A stretch of DNA of 64,000 bases from Rhodocaloribacter litoris (GTDB lineage: Bacteria > Bacteroidota > Rhodothermia > Rhodothermales > ISCAR-4553). Location of the stretch: assembly GCF_011682235.2 (NCBI RefSeq), contig NZ_CP076718.1:337826-401825 (forward strand). The letters are read 5' to 3'. The notes beneath the pieces are model-generated. The model worked only from the letters and a program-made list of their open reading frames with translations. It did not search any database and was not told the origin of the DNA. This document shows positions 54,414-64,000 of this stretch, piece by piece; positions within the stretch are counted from its first letter, which is position 1, and each line of letters begins with the position of its first letter. The position numbers and the translations under genes were made by a program.

Positions 54414-55517
54414 TTAGGCGTTTCTGGACTTCAGATCGAGCAAAGACGCCAGGTAGGCCTCGTCTTCGGGCGAGAGCACCCCGTCGTCGGGTGCCCGGCC
54501 GGCTGCGCCGCAACCGGCGGTGGCCGTCTCCGGGCCGAAATCGATGAAGCGGGGCGCCGCATCGACCACCTCCCGGATGGTCTCCTCCAGCCCCTTGCGC
54601 ACGAACGCTCCAGAAGCGTTGCGATGCCCGCCGCCGCCGAAGTGCTGGGCCCACTCATGCACATACGCATCCCCTTTCGAGCGAAAGCTGACCTTGGTTC
54701 CCCGCTCCGTCTCGATGAAGAGCAGCGCCACCCGCACCCCCTCGATGGACAGCACGTAGTTGACGAAGCCCTCCGTCTCCTGCACGTCGGCACCGATCTC
54801 CCGGAGGGTGCGCTGGGGCACGACCAGGTAGCCGAGCTGCCCGCCGTACCGAAGCGAGAGGGTGTCCAGCGTCCGGCTGAGCAGGCGCAACCCTTCCACG
54901 CTGCGCGTGTCGAAGATGGCGGCGTGAATCGGCGCCGGCTCGATCCCGCCCCGCTCCAGCAGGTCGGCAACGATCCGGTGCACCTCGGCCGTCGTGGAGC
55001 TGTACCGGAACGAACCCGTATCGGTCATGATGGCCACGTAGAGGGCCGTCGCGAGCGCGGCATCGATCAGGCCGGGGTCATGCGCAACGATGAGTTCGTA
55101 GACCAGCTCCCCCGTGGACGAGGCCGACTCGCGCCGGTACTGGAGGTCGAACCAGGACTCGGGCGTGGGATGATGGTCGATGAGCACCTTCACGGCCGGG
55201 CTGCTGCGCACCGCCGCCCCCATCTTACCCAGGCGCTCCTCGGTGTTCGTGTCCAGCACGACGATCACCTCCGCCCCGGCCAGGATCTCCAGCTGGCGCA
55301 GCGCCCCGTCGAAAACTTCCACCGCGTCGGTCCCCGGCATCCAGCTCAGGTTGTACGGCGGGGCATCCGTGTTGATCAGGTGCACCTCCTTCCCCAGCTT
55401 CCGCAAAAAGTGACCGAGCGCCAGCTGCGAGCCCAGCGCGTCGCCGTCGGGTCGGGTGTGGGTGGTGACGACAAAGCGGTCATGATCGAGAAAAAGCGAT
55501 ACGAGCTGATGGATCAT
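54414..55517 (-). CDS. nrnA: DHH-family phosphoesterase, NrnA-like
   Basis: 367 residues. The DHH domain comes first: TTHTRPDGDALGSQLAL, VVLDTNTEERLG and the VLIDHHPTPE motif with the metal-binding Asp-His-His. The DHHA1 domain follows with FRSKGDAYVHEWAQHFGGGGHRNASG (key parts GGGGHRNASG). It degrades nanoRNA and dephosphorylates pAp, or cleaves cyclic dinucleotide products; which of these applies cannot be told. First gene of the nrnA-pepA-pdxA series. Confidence 0.92.
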   Translation of the reverse strand: MIHQLVSLFLDHDRFVVTTHTRPDGDALGSQLALGHFLRKLGKEVHLINTDAPPYNLSWMPGTDAVEVFDGALRQLEILAGAEVIVVLDTNTEERLGKMGAAVRSSPAVKVLIDHHPTPESWFDLQYRRESASSTGELVYELIVAHDPGLIDAALATALYVAIMTDTGSFRYSSTTAEVHRIVADLLERGGIEPAPIHAAIFDTRSVEGLRLLSRTLDTLSLRYGGQLGYLVVPQRTLREIGADVQETEGFVNYVLSIEGVRVALLFIETERGTKVSFRSKGDAYVHEWAQHFGGGGHRNASGAFVRKGLEETIREVVDAAPRFIDFGPETATAGCGAAGRAPDDGVLSPEDEAYLASLLDLKSRNA

Positions 55518-55658
55518 TCGAGGTCTCCTGCCTTCTTTTCGAGCCTAGACTAAACGCGGCCCTCCGGCAAAGGTTCGTCGGGCGGCCCGGACGCGAACCG
55601 GGAGGTTAGATTGCACGGGGCGAGGGTGTTTTAAGAAAAAATCCCTGCACAGCAAGCC

Positions 55659-57143
55659 ATGCCGAGCGAACCCGCTCCTCCCGCACCCGATCCCGCCACG
55701 CCGGCCGGCACGGGCCGCGAACCGGATGGCCCCCGCTATCCGTTCGACGAGTCCCGCGGGCCGGCCCTCCACGAACCGGCGGCCGCCCGCCGCGTCCCGG
55801 AAGCCTTCGTCCAGGACCTCTGGGCGACGCAGCGCTTCCCGCCCGGCACGCTGAAGACGACCGCCGGCGAGACGGTGGCCGTGCTCGATCCCGGGCAACC
55901 CAACCCGGACGGCGGGCCCGACTTCCTCGGGGCACGCCTGCGCCTGGGCGGCATGGCCTGGGCCGGCGACGTGGAGGTGCACGTGACCTCGGGCGGCTGG
56001 GTCGAGCACCGGCACGACCATGACCCGCACTACAACACCGTCATCCTCCACGTCGCCCTCTTTTCCGACCTCTGGACGGGCCGCCTGCACCGGGCCGACG
56101 GAACCCTCCTTCCCGAACTCATCCTCCTGCCCCACCTGACCGCCCCGCTCCGCACCCTGCTGCACCGGTTCCACACCCGCCCCCCCGACGCGCTGCCGTG
56201 CGCCGACGGCTGGCCCGGCGTGCCCGAAAAGATCAAGACGACCTGGATCCACCATCTGGCCCGCGAACGACTGGCGGGCCGCCGGCGCCGGCTCGAGGCG
56301 GCCTACCTCGTCCGGCCCGACCTCGAAGCGCTGCTGCACGAACGCCTCTTTGCCGCGCTGGGCTACGCCCCGAACGCCGAACCGATGCAGGCCCTGGCCC
56401 GCCGCCTCCCGCTGTCCCTGACGCGCCGGGTCCGCGACCCGCTCGACCTCGAAGCCCTGCACTTCGGCACGGCCGGGCTGCTCCCCGACCCGGCCCAGCT
56501 CCTGAAGGCCGACCGTGCAACGGCCGACTACGTGATGGACCTCCGGGAACGCTTCGACCGGCTGCGCCATACCCTCGCAACCGAGGTGGTTCCGATGGAT
56601 CGCACGCAGTGGCGGTTCTCCCGCCTGCGCCCGGCCAACTTCCCCACCCTGCGCATCGCCCAGGGCGTGGCCCTGCTCCGAACCCTCCTGCACCGGGATC
56701 CCCTCGGCATCCTGCCGGCAACCCTCCGCGAAGCCGACCCCGTCGCGGCTCTCCGGTCGCTGCTGTGCGTCCGCCCGGGACCGTTCTGGGAAACCCACGT
56801 CCGGCTCGACCGGCGCACCCGGCCCCGGAACCCCGCCCTGGGCCTGAGCCGGGCGGACGGGATGATCGTCAATGCCGTCGTGCCCGTACTGCTCCTGCTG
56901 GCGGAACAGACCGGGGCTCCCCCGCTCGAAGCGGCCCTCGTCGAACTGCTGGAACGGCTGCCCGCCGAGGACGACCGGGTCGTCCGGCGTTATGCCGGGC
57001 TCGGCACCCGCCCGCGCAACGCCCTGGAAACCCAGGGCCTGCAACAGCTCTACCGCACGCGCTGCCTGGCCGGGCATTGCCTCACCTGCCCCGTCGGCCG
57101 TACCCTGATCGAAGGGACCGGCGACCCGGCCCCGCCCGCGTGA
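55659..57143 (+). CDS. DUF2851 family protein
   Basis: 494 residues, one long soluble domain. Family marks are VQDLWATQRFPPGTLKTTAGE, NPDGGPDFLGARLRLGG, WAGDVEVHVTSGGWVEHRHD and YNTVILHVAL near the start, with four Cys-type ends (RCLAGHCLTCPVG) at the C-terminus that may bind metal. Found widely in Bacteroidota-like lineages; function unknown. It is divergent from nrnA across 141 bases. Confidence 0.85.
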   Translation: MPSEPAPPAPDPATPAGTGREPDGPRYPFDESRGPALHEPAAARRVPEAFVQDLWATQRFPPGTLKTTAGETVAVLDPGQPNPDGGPDFLGARLRLGGMAWAGDVEVHVTSGGWVEHRHDHDPHYNTVILHVALFSDLWTGRLHRADGTLLPELILLPHLTAPLRTLLHRFHTRPPDALPCADGWPGVPEKIKTTWIHHLARERLAGRRRRLEAAYLVRPDLEALLHERLFAALGYAPNAEPMQALARRLPLSLTRRVRDPLDLEALHFGTAGLLPDPAQLLKADRATADYVMDLRERFDRLRHTLATEVVPMDRTQWRFSRLRPANFPTLRIAQGVALLRTLLHRDPLGILPATLREADPVAALRSLLCVRPGPFWETHVRLDRRTRPRNPALGLSRADGMIVNAVVPVLLLLAEQTGAPPLEAALVELLERLPAEDDRVVRRYAGLGTRPRNALETQGLQQLYRTRCLAGHCLTCPVGRTLIEGTGDPAPPA

Positions 57144-57186
57144 AACGACCGGGAAAAGCCGGCCCGGCCCCCCTCACCGCTTGCGG

Positions 57187-57552
57187 ATGAACACCCGCTC
57201 CCGTTATTTCGAGGCCGGCTTTCCCGCACCCTCCTACGGTTTCATCGTCGTGCTCATTCGCCTCGTCCGCATGACCTTCCGGCCCGATCGCCTGGACGAC
57301 TTCCGGGCGCTCTTCGAGATGGCGGCCCCCCACATCCGGGCCTACCCGGGGTGCCTGCACCTCGAACTCTGGCAGGACGTACGCTTTTCCAACATCCTCA
57401 CGACCTGCAGCCACTGGGAAACCCCTGAAGCCCTCGAAGCCTACCGGAGAAGCCGGCTGTTCCGGGACACCTGGGCCCGGACGACTCCGCTTTTCGCCGC
57501 ACCACCCGTGGCCTACAGCCACCTTCCCACCCTGATCGTCCCGGCACCGTAG
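57187..57552 (+). CDS. Antibiotic-biosynthesis-monooxygenase-like (ABM) small protein
   Basis: 121 residues if it starts at the ATG at 57187. The ABM ferredoxin-like fold is in the last 95: IRLVRMTFRPDRLDDFRALF, YPGCLHLELWQDV, and THCSHWETP-like TTCSHWETPEALEAYRRS. Such proteins act as small oxygenases or binding proteins. The in-frame GTG at 57250 (giving VLIRLVRM) would match the usual family start more closely, as the first 21 residues are unusual. Confidence 0.75.
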   Translation: MNTRSRYFEAGFPAPSYGFIVVLIRLVRMTFRPDRLDDFRALFEMAAPHIRAYPGCLHLELWQDVRFSNILTTCSHWETPEALEAYRRSRLFRDTWARTTPLFAAPPVAYSHLPTLIVPAP

Positions 57553-57737
57553 GCTTACTTTCCCCGGCTTCCTGCCGATACCCCCGGAGAGGCCGCCGTT
57601 TTCCGGCCTCATCCACCCGCCCCCTCCCGTCCCGAATGCAGTGCGCACCACCGGCCCGTATATCCTCATGACCGTTTCCTCGATGCGACGCCTCCCCGTT
57701 ACCGCAACCGTCCCTCGAGGATAAAGTCCAGCGTGCC

Positions 57738-58640
57738 ATGGCTCTATCTCCTCCCAAAACGGCCACCATCAAAGTGGAACGACAGCCGGATCTGGAGGTG
57801 CGTTTCCCACCGCTGCCGCGCACGGTCACGGCCGTTTCCAACCTGCTGGCCCAGCGTGCCGAGGTACCCGACACCCCGGAACTGGTTCGCATCATCCACA
57901 ACGACCCGGTGATTGCCGCCGCGGTCCTGCGCCGTGTCAACTCGGCCTACTTCGGGGTGCGCCGGCACGTCAGCGACGTCAAGAAGGCGGTATACCTGCT
58001 CGGTTTCGTGGAAGTCTGCAACATCGTCCTGTCGGCGGCCATGATGAAGCTGCGGGACGTGGTGTCCACCGAGGGGCAGGTCCACATCTTCGACCAGATC
58101 ATGCAGTCGAGCGTCGGAGCGGCCTCCTACGCCCGGGAGATCGCCAGCTTTCTGCACCTGCCGGATGCCGAGACGGCCTTCACGGCGGGGCTGCTACACA
58201 ACGCCGGGCGCCTGGTTTTCCTCTACAACCGGCCCGATGCGTACGAACGGCTGTGGATGGGAAATGAAAACGGCCTTTTCCCGCCGCCCGAGGCGGAGCG
58301 CGCCCTCTTCGGCCTCGACCACATGCGGCTCGGCCATATCGCGGCGAACCACTGGGAGTTGCCCCACGAGGTCGGCGAGATCATCGGCGCCTACCTGACG
58401 CCGGGTCACATCCAGGATCCGGCCCGGCGCCTGCTGGCCCTCACCGTCGCCGTGGCGGCCTCCGCCACGGAGCAACTCTGCATGACCCCCGGCGACGGCC
58501 GGCTGCGCTTCGAAGCCAAGACGGCCCTGCGCATCCTGGCCCGCAGTGTCGGCCGGGACGCGACCGAACTGATCGAGCTGATCGAATCCAAGCGCGAGCC
58601 GGTAACAGCGTACATCGCCCTGATGACGCACGGTGCCTGA
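57738..58640 (+). CDS. HDOD domain signalling protein
   Basis: 300 residues. The HDOD domain fills about residues 20-230: LPRTVTAVSNLLA, IIHNDPVIAAAVLRRVNSAYFG, VKKAVYLLGFVEVCNIVLSA, and TAGLLHNAGRLVF where the HD-type motif is degenerate (HN instead of HD). HDOD proteins act in signalling or regulated proteolysis and lack phosphodiesterase activity. Monocistronic, convergent with the lipoprotein gene. Confidence 0.9.
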   Translation: MALSPPKTATIKVERQPDLEVRFPPLPRTVTAVSNLLAQRAEVPDTPELVRIIHNDPVIAAAVLRRVNSAYFGVRRHVSDVKKAVYLLGFVEVCNIVLSAAMMKLRDVVSTEGQVHIFDQIMQSSVGAASYAREIASFLHLPDAETAFTAGLLHNAGRLVFLYNRPDAYERLWMGNENGLFPPPEAERALFGLDHMRLGHIAANHWELPHEVGEIIGAYLTPGHIQDPARRLLALTVAVAASATEQLCMTPGDGRLRFEAKTALRILARSVGRDATELIELIESKREPVTAYIALMTHGA

Positions 58641-58678
58641 GGAAGGGGCGACACGACAGCGCCCGGCACGGGCCGCGT

Positions 58679-59215
58679 TCAGCCCGCAGCCCGCCCCCGG
58701 TACCGGGCAAGCAGGTCCTCGGCGCTCGGTACGATCAGCGTCGCCTCGATGCGGGCATAATAGGGCGGCACGGCCTGATAACCGCTCAACAGCCGCACGA
58801 CGTGCGGCATCGTATCCGGATAGGCCATCGCCACCAGCAGGTTCCGATATCGATCCCGGATCAGGCTCTGCTCCGAAACGACGGCGCCGAGGGCGCGGCT
58901 GAGCGTCCGGTAGGACGCGTCCTCCCCCAGGGCTTCGAGCCGGGCCCGGTGTTCTTCCAGCAACGCGGCGTGCCGCGTCACGGTCTGCTCGTAGGCGTCC
59001 ACATAGGCCGCCAGCGCCGGGGCCGCCGCCGCGACCTCCCGGAGCAGGCGGGCATCCGCACGGGCCCGTTCGAGCTCGTCGGCAAACCGCTCGACGGCGG
59101 TCCGAAGTTGTGTACGGGCCGCCTCCTCCGACCCGTAGCCGCCGTACGTCCGGCAGCCGGCCAGCAGCAGCACGGCAAGCAATCCTTGCAGCGGAAGCGA
59201 TACGGGAATCTTCAT
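58679..59215 (-). CDS. Helical lipoprotein, unknown function
   Basis: 178 residues from the ATG at 59215. The signal ends in LLLAGCRT, a good lipobox. The body is mainly alpha-helical (VERFADELERARADARLLRE, then HAALLEEHRARLEAL), with a short C-terminal strand segment. Not recognised. Confidence 0.75.
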   Translation of the reverse strand: MKIPVSLPLQGLLAVLLLAGCRTYGGYGSEEAARTQLRTAVERFADELERARADARLLREVAAAAPALAAYVDAYEQTVTRHAALLEEHRARLEALGEDASYRTLSRALGAVVSEQSLIRDRYRNLLVAMAYPDTMPHVVRLLSGYQAVPPYYARIEATLIVPSAEDLLARYRGRAAG

Positions 59216-59333
59216 TTCGTTTTTTTCAGGTTCGACAGGGCAGCGACACACGCTCGCACGGGAGAATATGCGGCAGGACGCCGTTCGATGCCGCGGACCC
59301 GGCACGAATTCGGCACTTTTTAACCGGAGTCGT

Positions 59334-60614
59334 TCAGATGATCGTATCGTCCGGGATCTCCACGTTCTTGGGGATGACCACGATGCCGTCGCGGATGTAG
59401 AAGTTGGGTCCCTCGCCTTCCTGCACGTTGTCCCGGTTCTTGATGATGCAGCGTTTCCCGATACTCACGTTCCGGTCGATGATGGCGCCTTCGATGTACG
59501 ACTCCTCGTCGACCCCCGGCCGCGCCGGTCCCTCGGCCGGATCCCGGAGCGAGACGTCGTGCCAGGGGAAATAGTCGGCCCCCATGAAGATGGTGTTTTT
59601 GATGGTGGTGTTGTGCCCGATGACCGAGCGCAGGCCGATGACCGAGTTCGAGATCTGGCTGTTGACGATGATGCTGGCCTCGGCGATGATCGAGTCCTGG
59701 ATGTAGGAACTCTGCACCTTGGCCGGCGGCAACATCCGCGCATTGGTGTAGAGGGGGCGTCTGGGGTTGTAGATGTCGAAATCGGGGTAGCGACGGGCCA
59801 GCATCAGGTTGGCCTCGTAGAAGGAGCGGATCGTCCCGATGTCGCTCCAGTAGCCGGTGAAGGGGAAACTGACCACCCGGTGGCTCTTGATGGAGCCCGG
59901 GATGATCTCCTTGCCGAAGTCGTGCGCCTTTTCATTGGCCTCCAGGAGCTCGCGCAGGACGCCCCGGCTGAAGACGTAGATCCCCATCGAGGCCAGGTAG
60001 ATGCGCCCCTGCTGCTGCATTTCCTCGCTGACCTCGCTCTCCTTGCCGGGCAACTCCTCCGGTGCCGGTTTTTCGTAGAACTCGGAAATGACGTTGTGCT
60101 CTTCCGTCTTGAGGATGCCGAAGCCGGGCGCCTCGTCGGCCGTCACCGGGATCGTGGCGATGGTAATATCCGCCTCATGCGCCTTATGATGCTCGACCAT
60201 TTCCCGATAGTCCATGGTATAGAGCTGGTCGCCGGAGAGGATCAGCACGTAATCGTACCGGTAGTTCGACACGTGGATCATGCTCTGGCGCACGGCATCG
60301 GCCGTTCCCTGAAACCAGTCCCGGGAATAAGGGGTTTGCTCGGCTGCCAGGATGGCGACGAACCCCTGCCGGAACTGGTCGAAGCGATAGGCCCGGGCGA
60401 TGTGCCGGTTCAGGCTGGCCGAGTTGAACTGGGTCAGCACGAAAATGCGGGAGATGTCCGAGTTGATGCAGTTCGAGATGGGTACGTCGATCAGGCGGTA
60501 CTTGCCGGCCAGCGGCACGGCGGGCTTGGCGCGGTGCTTCGTCAGGGGGAAGAGCCGCGTACCGGCGCCGCCCCCCAGGATAATCGCGATGATCTCGTCC
60601 ATGTAACCAGCCAT
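59334..60614 (-). CDS. glgC: Glucose-1-phosphate adenylyltransferase
   Basis: 426 residues from the ATG at 60614, with GGAGG 7 bases upstream. The nucleotidyltransferase domain has [31 protein letters not shown], the substrate Asp in [13 protein letters not shown] and [16 protein letters not shown]. The C-terminal left-handed beta-helix has [19 protein letters not shown]. It makes ADP-glucose, the committed step of glycogen synthesis. No other glg gene is in the window. The frame runs upstream, but the family start is here. Confidence 0.96.
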   Translation of the reverse strand: MAGYMDEIIAIILGGGAGTRLFPLTKHRAKPAVPLAGKYRLIDVPISNCINSDISRIFVLTQFNSASLNRHIARAYRFDQFRQGFVAILAAEQTPYSRDWFQGTADAVRQSMIHVSNYRYDYVLILSGDQLYTMDYREMVEHHKAHEADITIATIPVTADEAPGFGILKTEEHNVISEFYEKPAPEELPGKESEVSEEMQQQGRIYLASMGIYVFSRGVLRELLEANEKAHDFGKEIIPGSIKSHRVVSFPFTGYWSDIGTIRSFYEANLMLARRYPDFDIYNPRRPLYTNARMLPPAKVQSSYIQDSIIAEASIIVNSQISNSVIGLRSVIGHNTTIKNTIFMGADYFPWHDVSLRDPAEGPARPGVDEESYIEGAIIDRNVSIGKRCIIKNRDNVQEGEGPNFYIRDGIVVIPKNVEIPDDTII

Positions 60615-60951
60615 AGAACAACCTCCGTTTCGGTTGAGAAGAACGCCCGCCGCCGCGCCACACACGGCGCCTTTTCCACCGGTTTGGAGGGAACGTACTA
60701 AGCGCAACGTCCCGGTTCAAGAGCCTTCTCTCTTTGAGGCGGCTTTCCGGGCACATGGAATTGACCTTACCACGCCTTTCCTTGTCTCGACCCGTTTTTT
60801 ATTTTGGCGTTGAAACCTCGCCTCATCCATGCGCGCATTTCTTTCGGGCCCCGGGACCATCGTCTGGCTTCGTGCCTGTTCCTGCCCTGCCGCCCGCCGG
60901 CCTTTTCCAGGCGGACGCACCGGTTTTCCGTTCCCCCACGCCGAAAAGTTC
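60615..60951. other. 337-bp divergent spacer
   Basis: Upstream regions of glgC (minus) and the small membrane protein (plus). A TATTTTGG box at 60800-60807 resembles the -7 element. No gene was seen; an open frame from 60829 is the in-frame extension of the next gene. Confidence 0.5.
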
Positions 60952-61248
60952 ATGGCCGACGTGCTGAAGAAAAACCTCACGTATGTCATTTTCTGGAGCG
61001 TCGTGTCGATTTCCCTGCTGACCGCCGTCACGGTGCTCGTCTTGCGGGAGCATCTCTTCCTGCTTTTCCTCTCGGTCGGGATGAACCTCTGGAGCCTCGT
61101 TCAGAGCGAGCGCGGGGGGTTCGTCCAGGCCCGGGAGATGCGCCGGGCGTTCGAGCCGCCCCGGCATTTCAACGGCATTCAGACCCTGACGGTCATTTTC
61201 CTCATCCTGGTGCAGCTCGTCATCGCCGCCCTGTTGCTGCTGTCCTGA
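60952..61248 (+). CDS. Small two-helix membrane protein, unknown function
   Basis: 98 residues from the ATG at 60952. Two membrane helices near residues 11-30 and 31-48, a soluble loop (SERGGFVQAREMRRAFEPP), then a C-terminal helix (LTVIFLILVQLVIAALLLL). Not recognised. It lies 69 bases before the large DUF4175-like gene. An upstream in-frame ATG at 60829 would add a poorly coding 41 residues. Confidence 0.6.
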   Translation: MADVLKKNLTYVIFWSVVSISLLTAVTVLVLREHLFLLFLSVGMNLWSLVQSERGGFVQAREMRRAFEPPRHFNGIQTLTVIFLILVQLVIAALLLLS

Positions 61249-61317
61249 AACCCGCCCGCCGGCGACCGGGTACACGCTTCGTGCGGCCCCTCTCTCGAAC
61301 CGGTCCCGCCCCCTGAC

Positions 61318-64000
61318 ATGAGTGAACAGACCCGGCAACTCGTCCTTCGGCTCCGGCAACGCCTGCAGGCCGTCATCCGCCGTATCACCTTCGCCGAGAT
61401 GGCGTTCGGGCTGGTGCTGTTGCTGGGGGCGTGCTCGGCCTACTGGGTCGTTTCGGTGGCCCTGGAGGCCGGATTCTGGCTGGACGTAACCCCGCGTGCG
61501 ATCCTTTTCTGGGGCGGCGTGGTGCTGCTGGGCGGGCTTTTCGTGTATTTCCTGCTGCTGCCCCTGCTCCGGCTGACGGGCTTGCTGCCGGGCCTGTCCG
61601 AGGAGCAGGTAGCTCGCCGCATCGGCGCGCACTATCCGGAGGTATCGGACCGCCTGGTGAACGTCTTGCACCTGGCTTCGGGACGGCACAGCGACGCCCC
61701 CGCCCCGCTCATCGACGGGGCGGTGCGGATGCTCACCGAGCAGGTGCAGCACGTGCCGTTCGAGCAGGTGGAGCGTTTCGAACGGGCCCGCCGGGCCGCC
61801 CGCCTGGCGACCGCGCCGGTGTTGCTGCTGCTCGTGTTCCTGGTCGCCGCCCCGTCGACGTTCGTCGATGCCTCGAAGCGGCTGCTCTCACCGGGGGTGG
61901 CGTTTGAGAAACCGGCCCCCTTCTCGTTCGTCGTCGAGCCCGGGTCGGTCGAACTCGTGCGGGGGGCCTCGCTGGAGGTGGTGGTACACGTTCGGGGTTC
62001 GGCCCGGCCCGCACAGGTGCACCTCGTCCTGAACTACCCGGGCGAGGAGGCCGTGCAAGCCCTCCCGCTCACGCCGGATTCGACGGGGGCGTACCGGCAC
62101 ACGCTGGTGAACGTGCGGCGTACGTTGCGCTACCGGGTCGCCGCCGGGCACGTCGAGAGCCCCTGGCACACGGTTACGGTCGCCGAGCGCCCGCTGGTGC
62201 GTGGCCTGCAGGTCCAGCTGGACTTTCCGGCCTACACGCGCCTGCCCGCCCGGCGCCTCGAACCCAACGTGGGCGACGTGACGGCCCTGCCCGGCACCGA
62301 AGTCTCCGTGGAGGTCGGCACCGGCGGCGAGAACGTCACGGAGGCGTTCCTGCGCTTCGACGACGGCACGCTGGACACGCTGTCCCTCGACGGGGCCGTG
62401 GCCGCCGGCTCGTTCATCCTCCACCGCGAGGGCAGCTACCAGGTTCTCCTGCGCAACGCCCGGGGCGTCGAAAACGCCGACCCGATCGCCTACCAGCTCC
62501 GGCTCCTGCCCGACGCCGAGCCGACGGTCGTCCTGCTGGCCCCCCCGCCGCTGGCCGACCTCAACGAGCAACGCCAGGCCCTGCTGCGCCTGCGCATCGC
62601 GGACGACTTCGGCTTCACCCGCCTGCGCCTCTACTACCGCCTGGCCGAGAGCCGCTTCGGGCAAACCGGGGATGCCTTCCATGCCCTGGAGCTCCCGCGG
62701 CCCGGGCCGCATACCCTCGACCAGGAGATCGAATACCCGTGGGACCTCCGTGCCACGACCGGCCTCGACCTGGTCCCCGGCGACGTCGTCGAGTACTACG
62801 TGGCCGTTTGGGACAACGACACCGTCGCCGGCTACAAATCCGCCCGCACGCCGTCCCAGCGCCTGCGCTTCCCGTCCCTGGCCGAGCAGTACGAACGCCT
62901 GCACGAGCAGGAGAACGACATCGAGGAAACCATCGAAACGCTGCGGGAGGAAGCCGACCAGGTCCGGCGCCAGTTCGAAGAGCTCCGGGACGCGCTGCGC
63001 CGCAAGCCCGAGGCCGGATGGGAGGAGCAGCGCCAGCTCGAACAGCTCCAGGAACGCCAGCAACGGCTCGAACAGCGCGTCGAAGAACTCACCAGCGAAC
63101 TCGACGCCGCCACCCGGCAGATGGAGGAAAACAACCTCGTGAGCGAAGAGACGCTGGAGCTGTTCCAGGAGCTGCAGGAGGTCGCCGAAGAGATCCGCTC
63201 GCCCGAGCTGATGGAGGCCCTGCGCCAGCTCCAGGAGGCCATCCAGAACATGAACCTGCAACAGATGCAGCAGGCCCTGGAAAACTTCGACTTCAACGAA
63301 GTCCAGTACCGGCAGCGCCTCGAACGCACCCTCGAACTGTTCAAGCAGCTCCGCCTCCAACAGGGGCTCGAGGAAGTCGCCCGGCGCGCCGGCGAGCTGG
63401 CCCGGCAGGAGGAACGCCTCGCCGAGGAAACCGGCAAGCTGCTCGAGGCGAAGGAAGACCGTGAGGCGAAGGATAATCGCCAGGCGGACGAGGCCCGTGA
63501 GACGAACCGGCCCCAGGAAACGTCACGCGAGCCGCAGGAAACCGGGGCGGAACGCGACACGACCGGCAACGCACCCGAGAACCGGGATACGCGGCAGGAG
63601 GCGAAGGAAACCGGAGCGCCCCCCTCCCGGCAGGAACAGCTCGCCCGGGAACAGGAACGCGCCCGCGAGGAGATGGAGGCCCTGCAGGAACGGCTCAAGA
63701 CCCTCCAGGAGCAGATGCAGGAGGTGAAAAACGCCCCGAAGCAGGAGTTCCAACAACTCAACCAGCAACTGGAGCAACAGGACCTCCCCCGGCAGATGCA
63801 GCGCAACGCCGAGCAGTTGCGGCAAAATCAGCTCCAGCCCGCCCGTCAGGGACAGCAGCAGATGCAGCAGCAGCTCCAGCAGATGCAGCAGCAGCTCCAG
63901 CAGATGCAGCAAAACATGCAGGGGCAACAGCTGCAACTGAACCTCGCCGGCCTGCGCCGCGCCCTGAGCGACATCCTGACCCTCTCCCAGCAGCAGGAAA
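61318..64000 (+). CDS. Large DUF4175-like membrane and coiled-coil protein, 3' end beyond window
   Basis: At least 894 residues; the frame is open to the window end. Three membrane helices near residues 27-45, 60-85 and 160-180 (e.g. MAFGLVLLLGACSAYWV and APVLLLLVFLVAAPS). Two Ig-like beta domains (about 200-500, DFGFTRLRLYYRL) follow, then a long Gln/Glu-rich coiled coil from about 520 (REEADQVRRQFEELRDAL). This order matches DUF4175-type proteins of Bacteroidota and Rhodothermota, whose function is unknown; they are thought to be envelope-spanning. Confidence 0.85.
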   Translation, partial: MSEQTRQLVLRLRQRLQAVIRRITFAEMAFGLVLLLGACSAYWVVSVALEAGFWLDVTPRAILFWGGVVLLGGLFVYFLLLPLLRLTGLLPGLSEEQVARRIGAHYPEVSDRLVNVLHLASGRHSDAPAPLIDGAVRMLTEQVQHVPFEQVERFERARRAARLATAPVLLLLVFLVAAPSTFVDASKRLLSPGVAFEKPAPFSFVVEPGSVELVRGASLEVVVHVRGSARPAQVHLVLNYPGEEAVQALPLTPDSTGAYRHTLVNVRRTLRYRVAAGHVESPWHTVTVAERPLVRGLQVQLDFPAYTRLPARRLEPNVGDVTALPGTEVSVEVGTGGENVTEAFLRFDDGTLDTLSLDGAVAAGSFILHREGSYQVLLRNARGVENADPIAYQLRLLPDAEPTVVLLAPPPLADLNEQRQALLRLRIADDFGFTRLRLYYRLAESRFGQTGDAFHALELPRPGPHTLDQEIEYPWDLRATTGLDLVPGDVVEYYVAVWDNDTVAGYKSARTPSQRLRFPSLAEQYERLHEQENDIEETIETLREEADQVRRQFEELRDALRRKPEAGWEEQRQLEQLQERQQRLEQRVEELTSELDAATRQMEENNLVSEETLELFQELQEVAEEIRSPELMEALRQLQEAIQNMNLQQMQQALENFDFNEVQYRQRLERTLELFKQLRLQQGLEEVARRAGELARQEERLAEETGKLLEAKEDREAKDNRQADEARETNRPQETSREPQETGAERDTTGNAPENRDTRQEAKETGAPPSRQEQLAREQERAREEMEALQERLKTLQEQMQEVKNAPKQEFQQLNQQLEQQDLPRQMQRNAEQLRQNQLQPARQGQQQMQQQLQQMQQQLQQMQQNMQGQQLQLNLAGLRRALSDILTLSQQQE
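63859..63911 (+). repeat. 21-bp tandem repeat in coiled coil
   Basis: Two identical 21-bp units (63859-63879, 63880-63900) and half of a third, each encoding QMQQQLQ. It extends the Gln-rich coiled coil of the DUF4175-like protein and may vary in copy number between strains. Confidence 0.85.

Noticed and set aside
51822-55553. Plus-strand open frame of 1243 codons
   Set aside because: It runs opposite pdxA, pepA and nrnA, all with clear catalytic motifs; His/Arg/Gly-rich shadow.

Overview
The window is high-GC DNA (about two thirds G+C by eye) from a member of the Bacteroidota-like lineages, most plausibly Rhodothermota. The reasons are type IX secretion (T9SS) type-A sorting domains, a PorV/PorQ-family barrel, a CarboxypepD_reg TonB receptor, a type III glutamine synthetase, and a few TAnnTTTG-like -7 boxes. 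No rRNA genes, phage genes or CRISPR array were seen.

Layout. 0-2.5 kb: a truncated type III glutamine synthetase behind an Lrp-type regulator, then a tRNA with anticodon CAT (probably Ile2). 2.6-6.3 kb: a low-GC lipoprotein gene and an FG-GAP/T9SS gene that share an identical 32-bp start. The second gene is split by a 1007-bp IS982-type element whose removal restores the frame exactly. 6.5-16.1 kb: an outer-membrane and secretion cluster (TonB receptor, four-helix-bundle protein, large secreted protein, PorV-like protein, T9SS-sorted amidase). Its spacers carry 7-8-bp-periodic CGTT arrays. 16.1-20.3 kb: a lipoprotein, a B12/siderophore-type ABC ATPase, a cobalamin adenosyltransferase and an SGNH-TPR membrane protein. 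20.4-21.9 kb: a stand-alone TnpB element inserted just ahead of an acetyl-CoA hydrolase/transferase gene. 23.3-29.5 kb: NHL protein, MATE exporter, a fused glycosyltransferase, accA and a thioesterase.

29.7-37.5 kb is a minus-strand block of small envelope and stress-type proteins: a coiled-coil lipoprotein, DUF1328, CsbD, DUF305, a barrel, an orphan receiver, OmpA, small membrane proteins, an AI-2E family permease and a Rho_N protein. A divergent multi-PAS histidine kinase and NarL-type regulator pair follows at 37.9-41.1 kb and may control the block (inference). 41.2-46.6 kb looks acquired: a P-loop ATPase with a C-terminal helix-turn-helix, a 261-bp MITE-like element, a DUF3237 protein, an alpha/beta hydrolase and an FAD monooxygenase.

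46.7-64 kb is mostly housekeeping: tRNA-Gln, plsC, a sulfotransferase-like gene and ribD; the minus-strand series nrnA-pepA-pdxA-methyltransferase-ftsE; DUF2851, a monooxygenase-like protein, an HDOD protein, a lipoprotein, glgC, a small membrane protein, and a large coiled-coil DUF4175-like protein that runs off the end. Many long open frames opposite the real genes are high-GC shadows and are left out.
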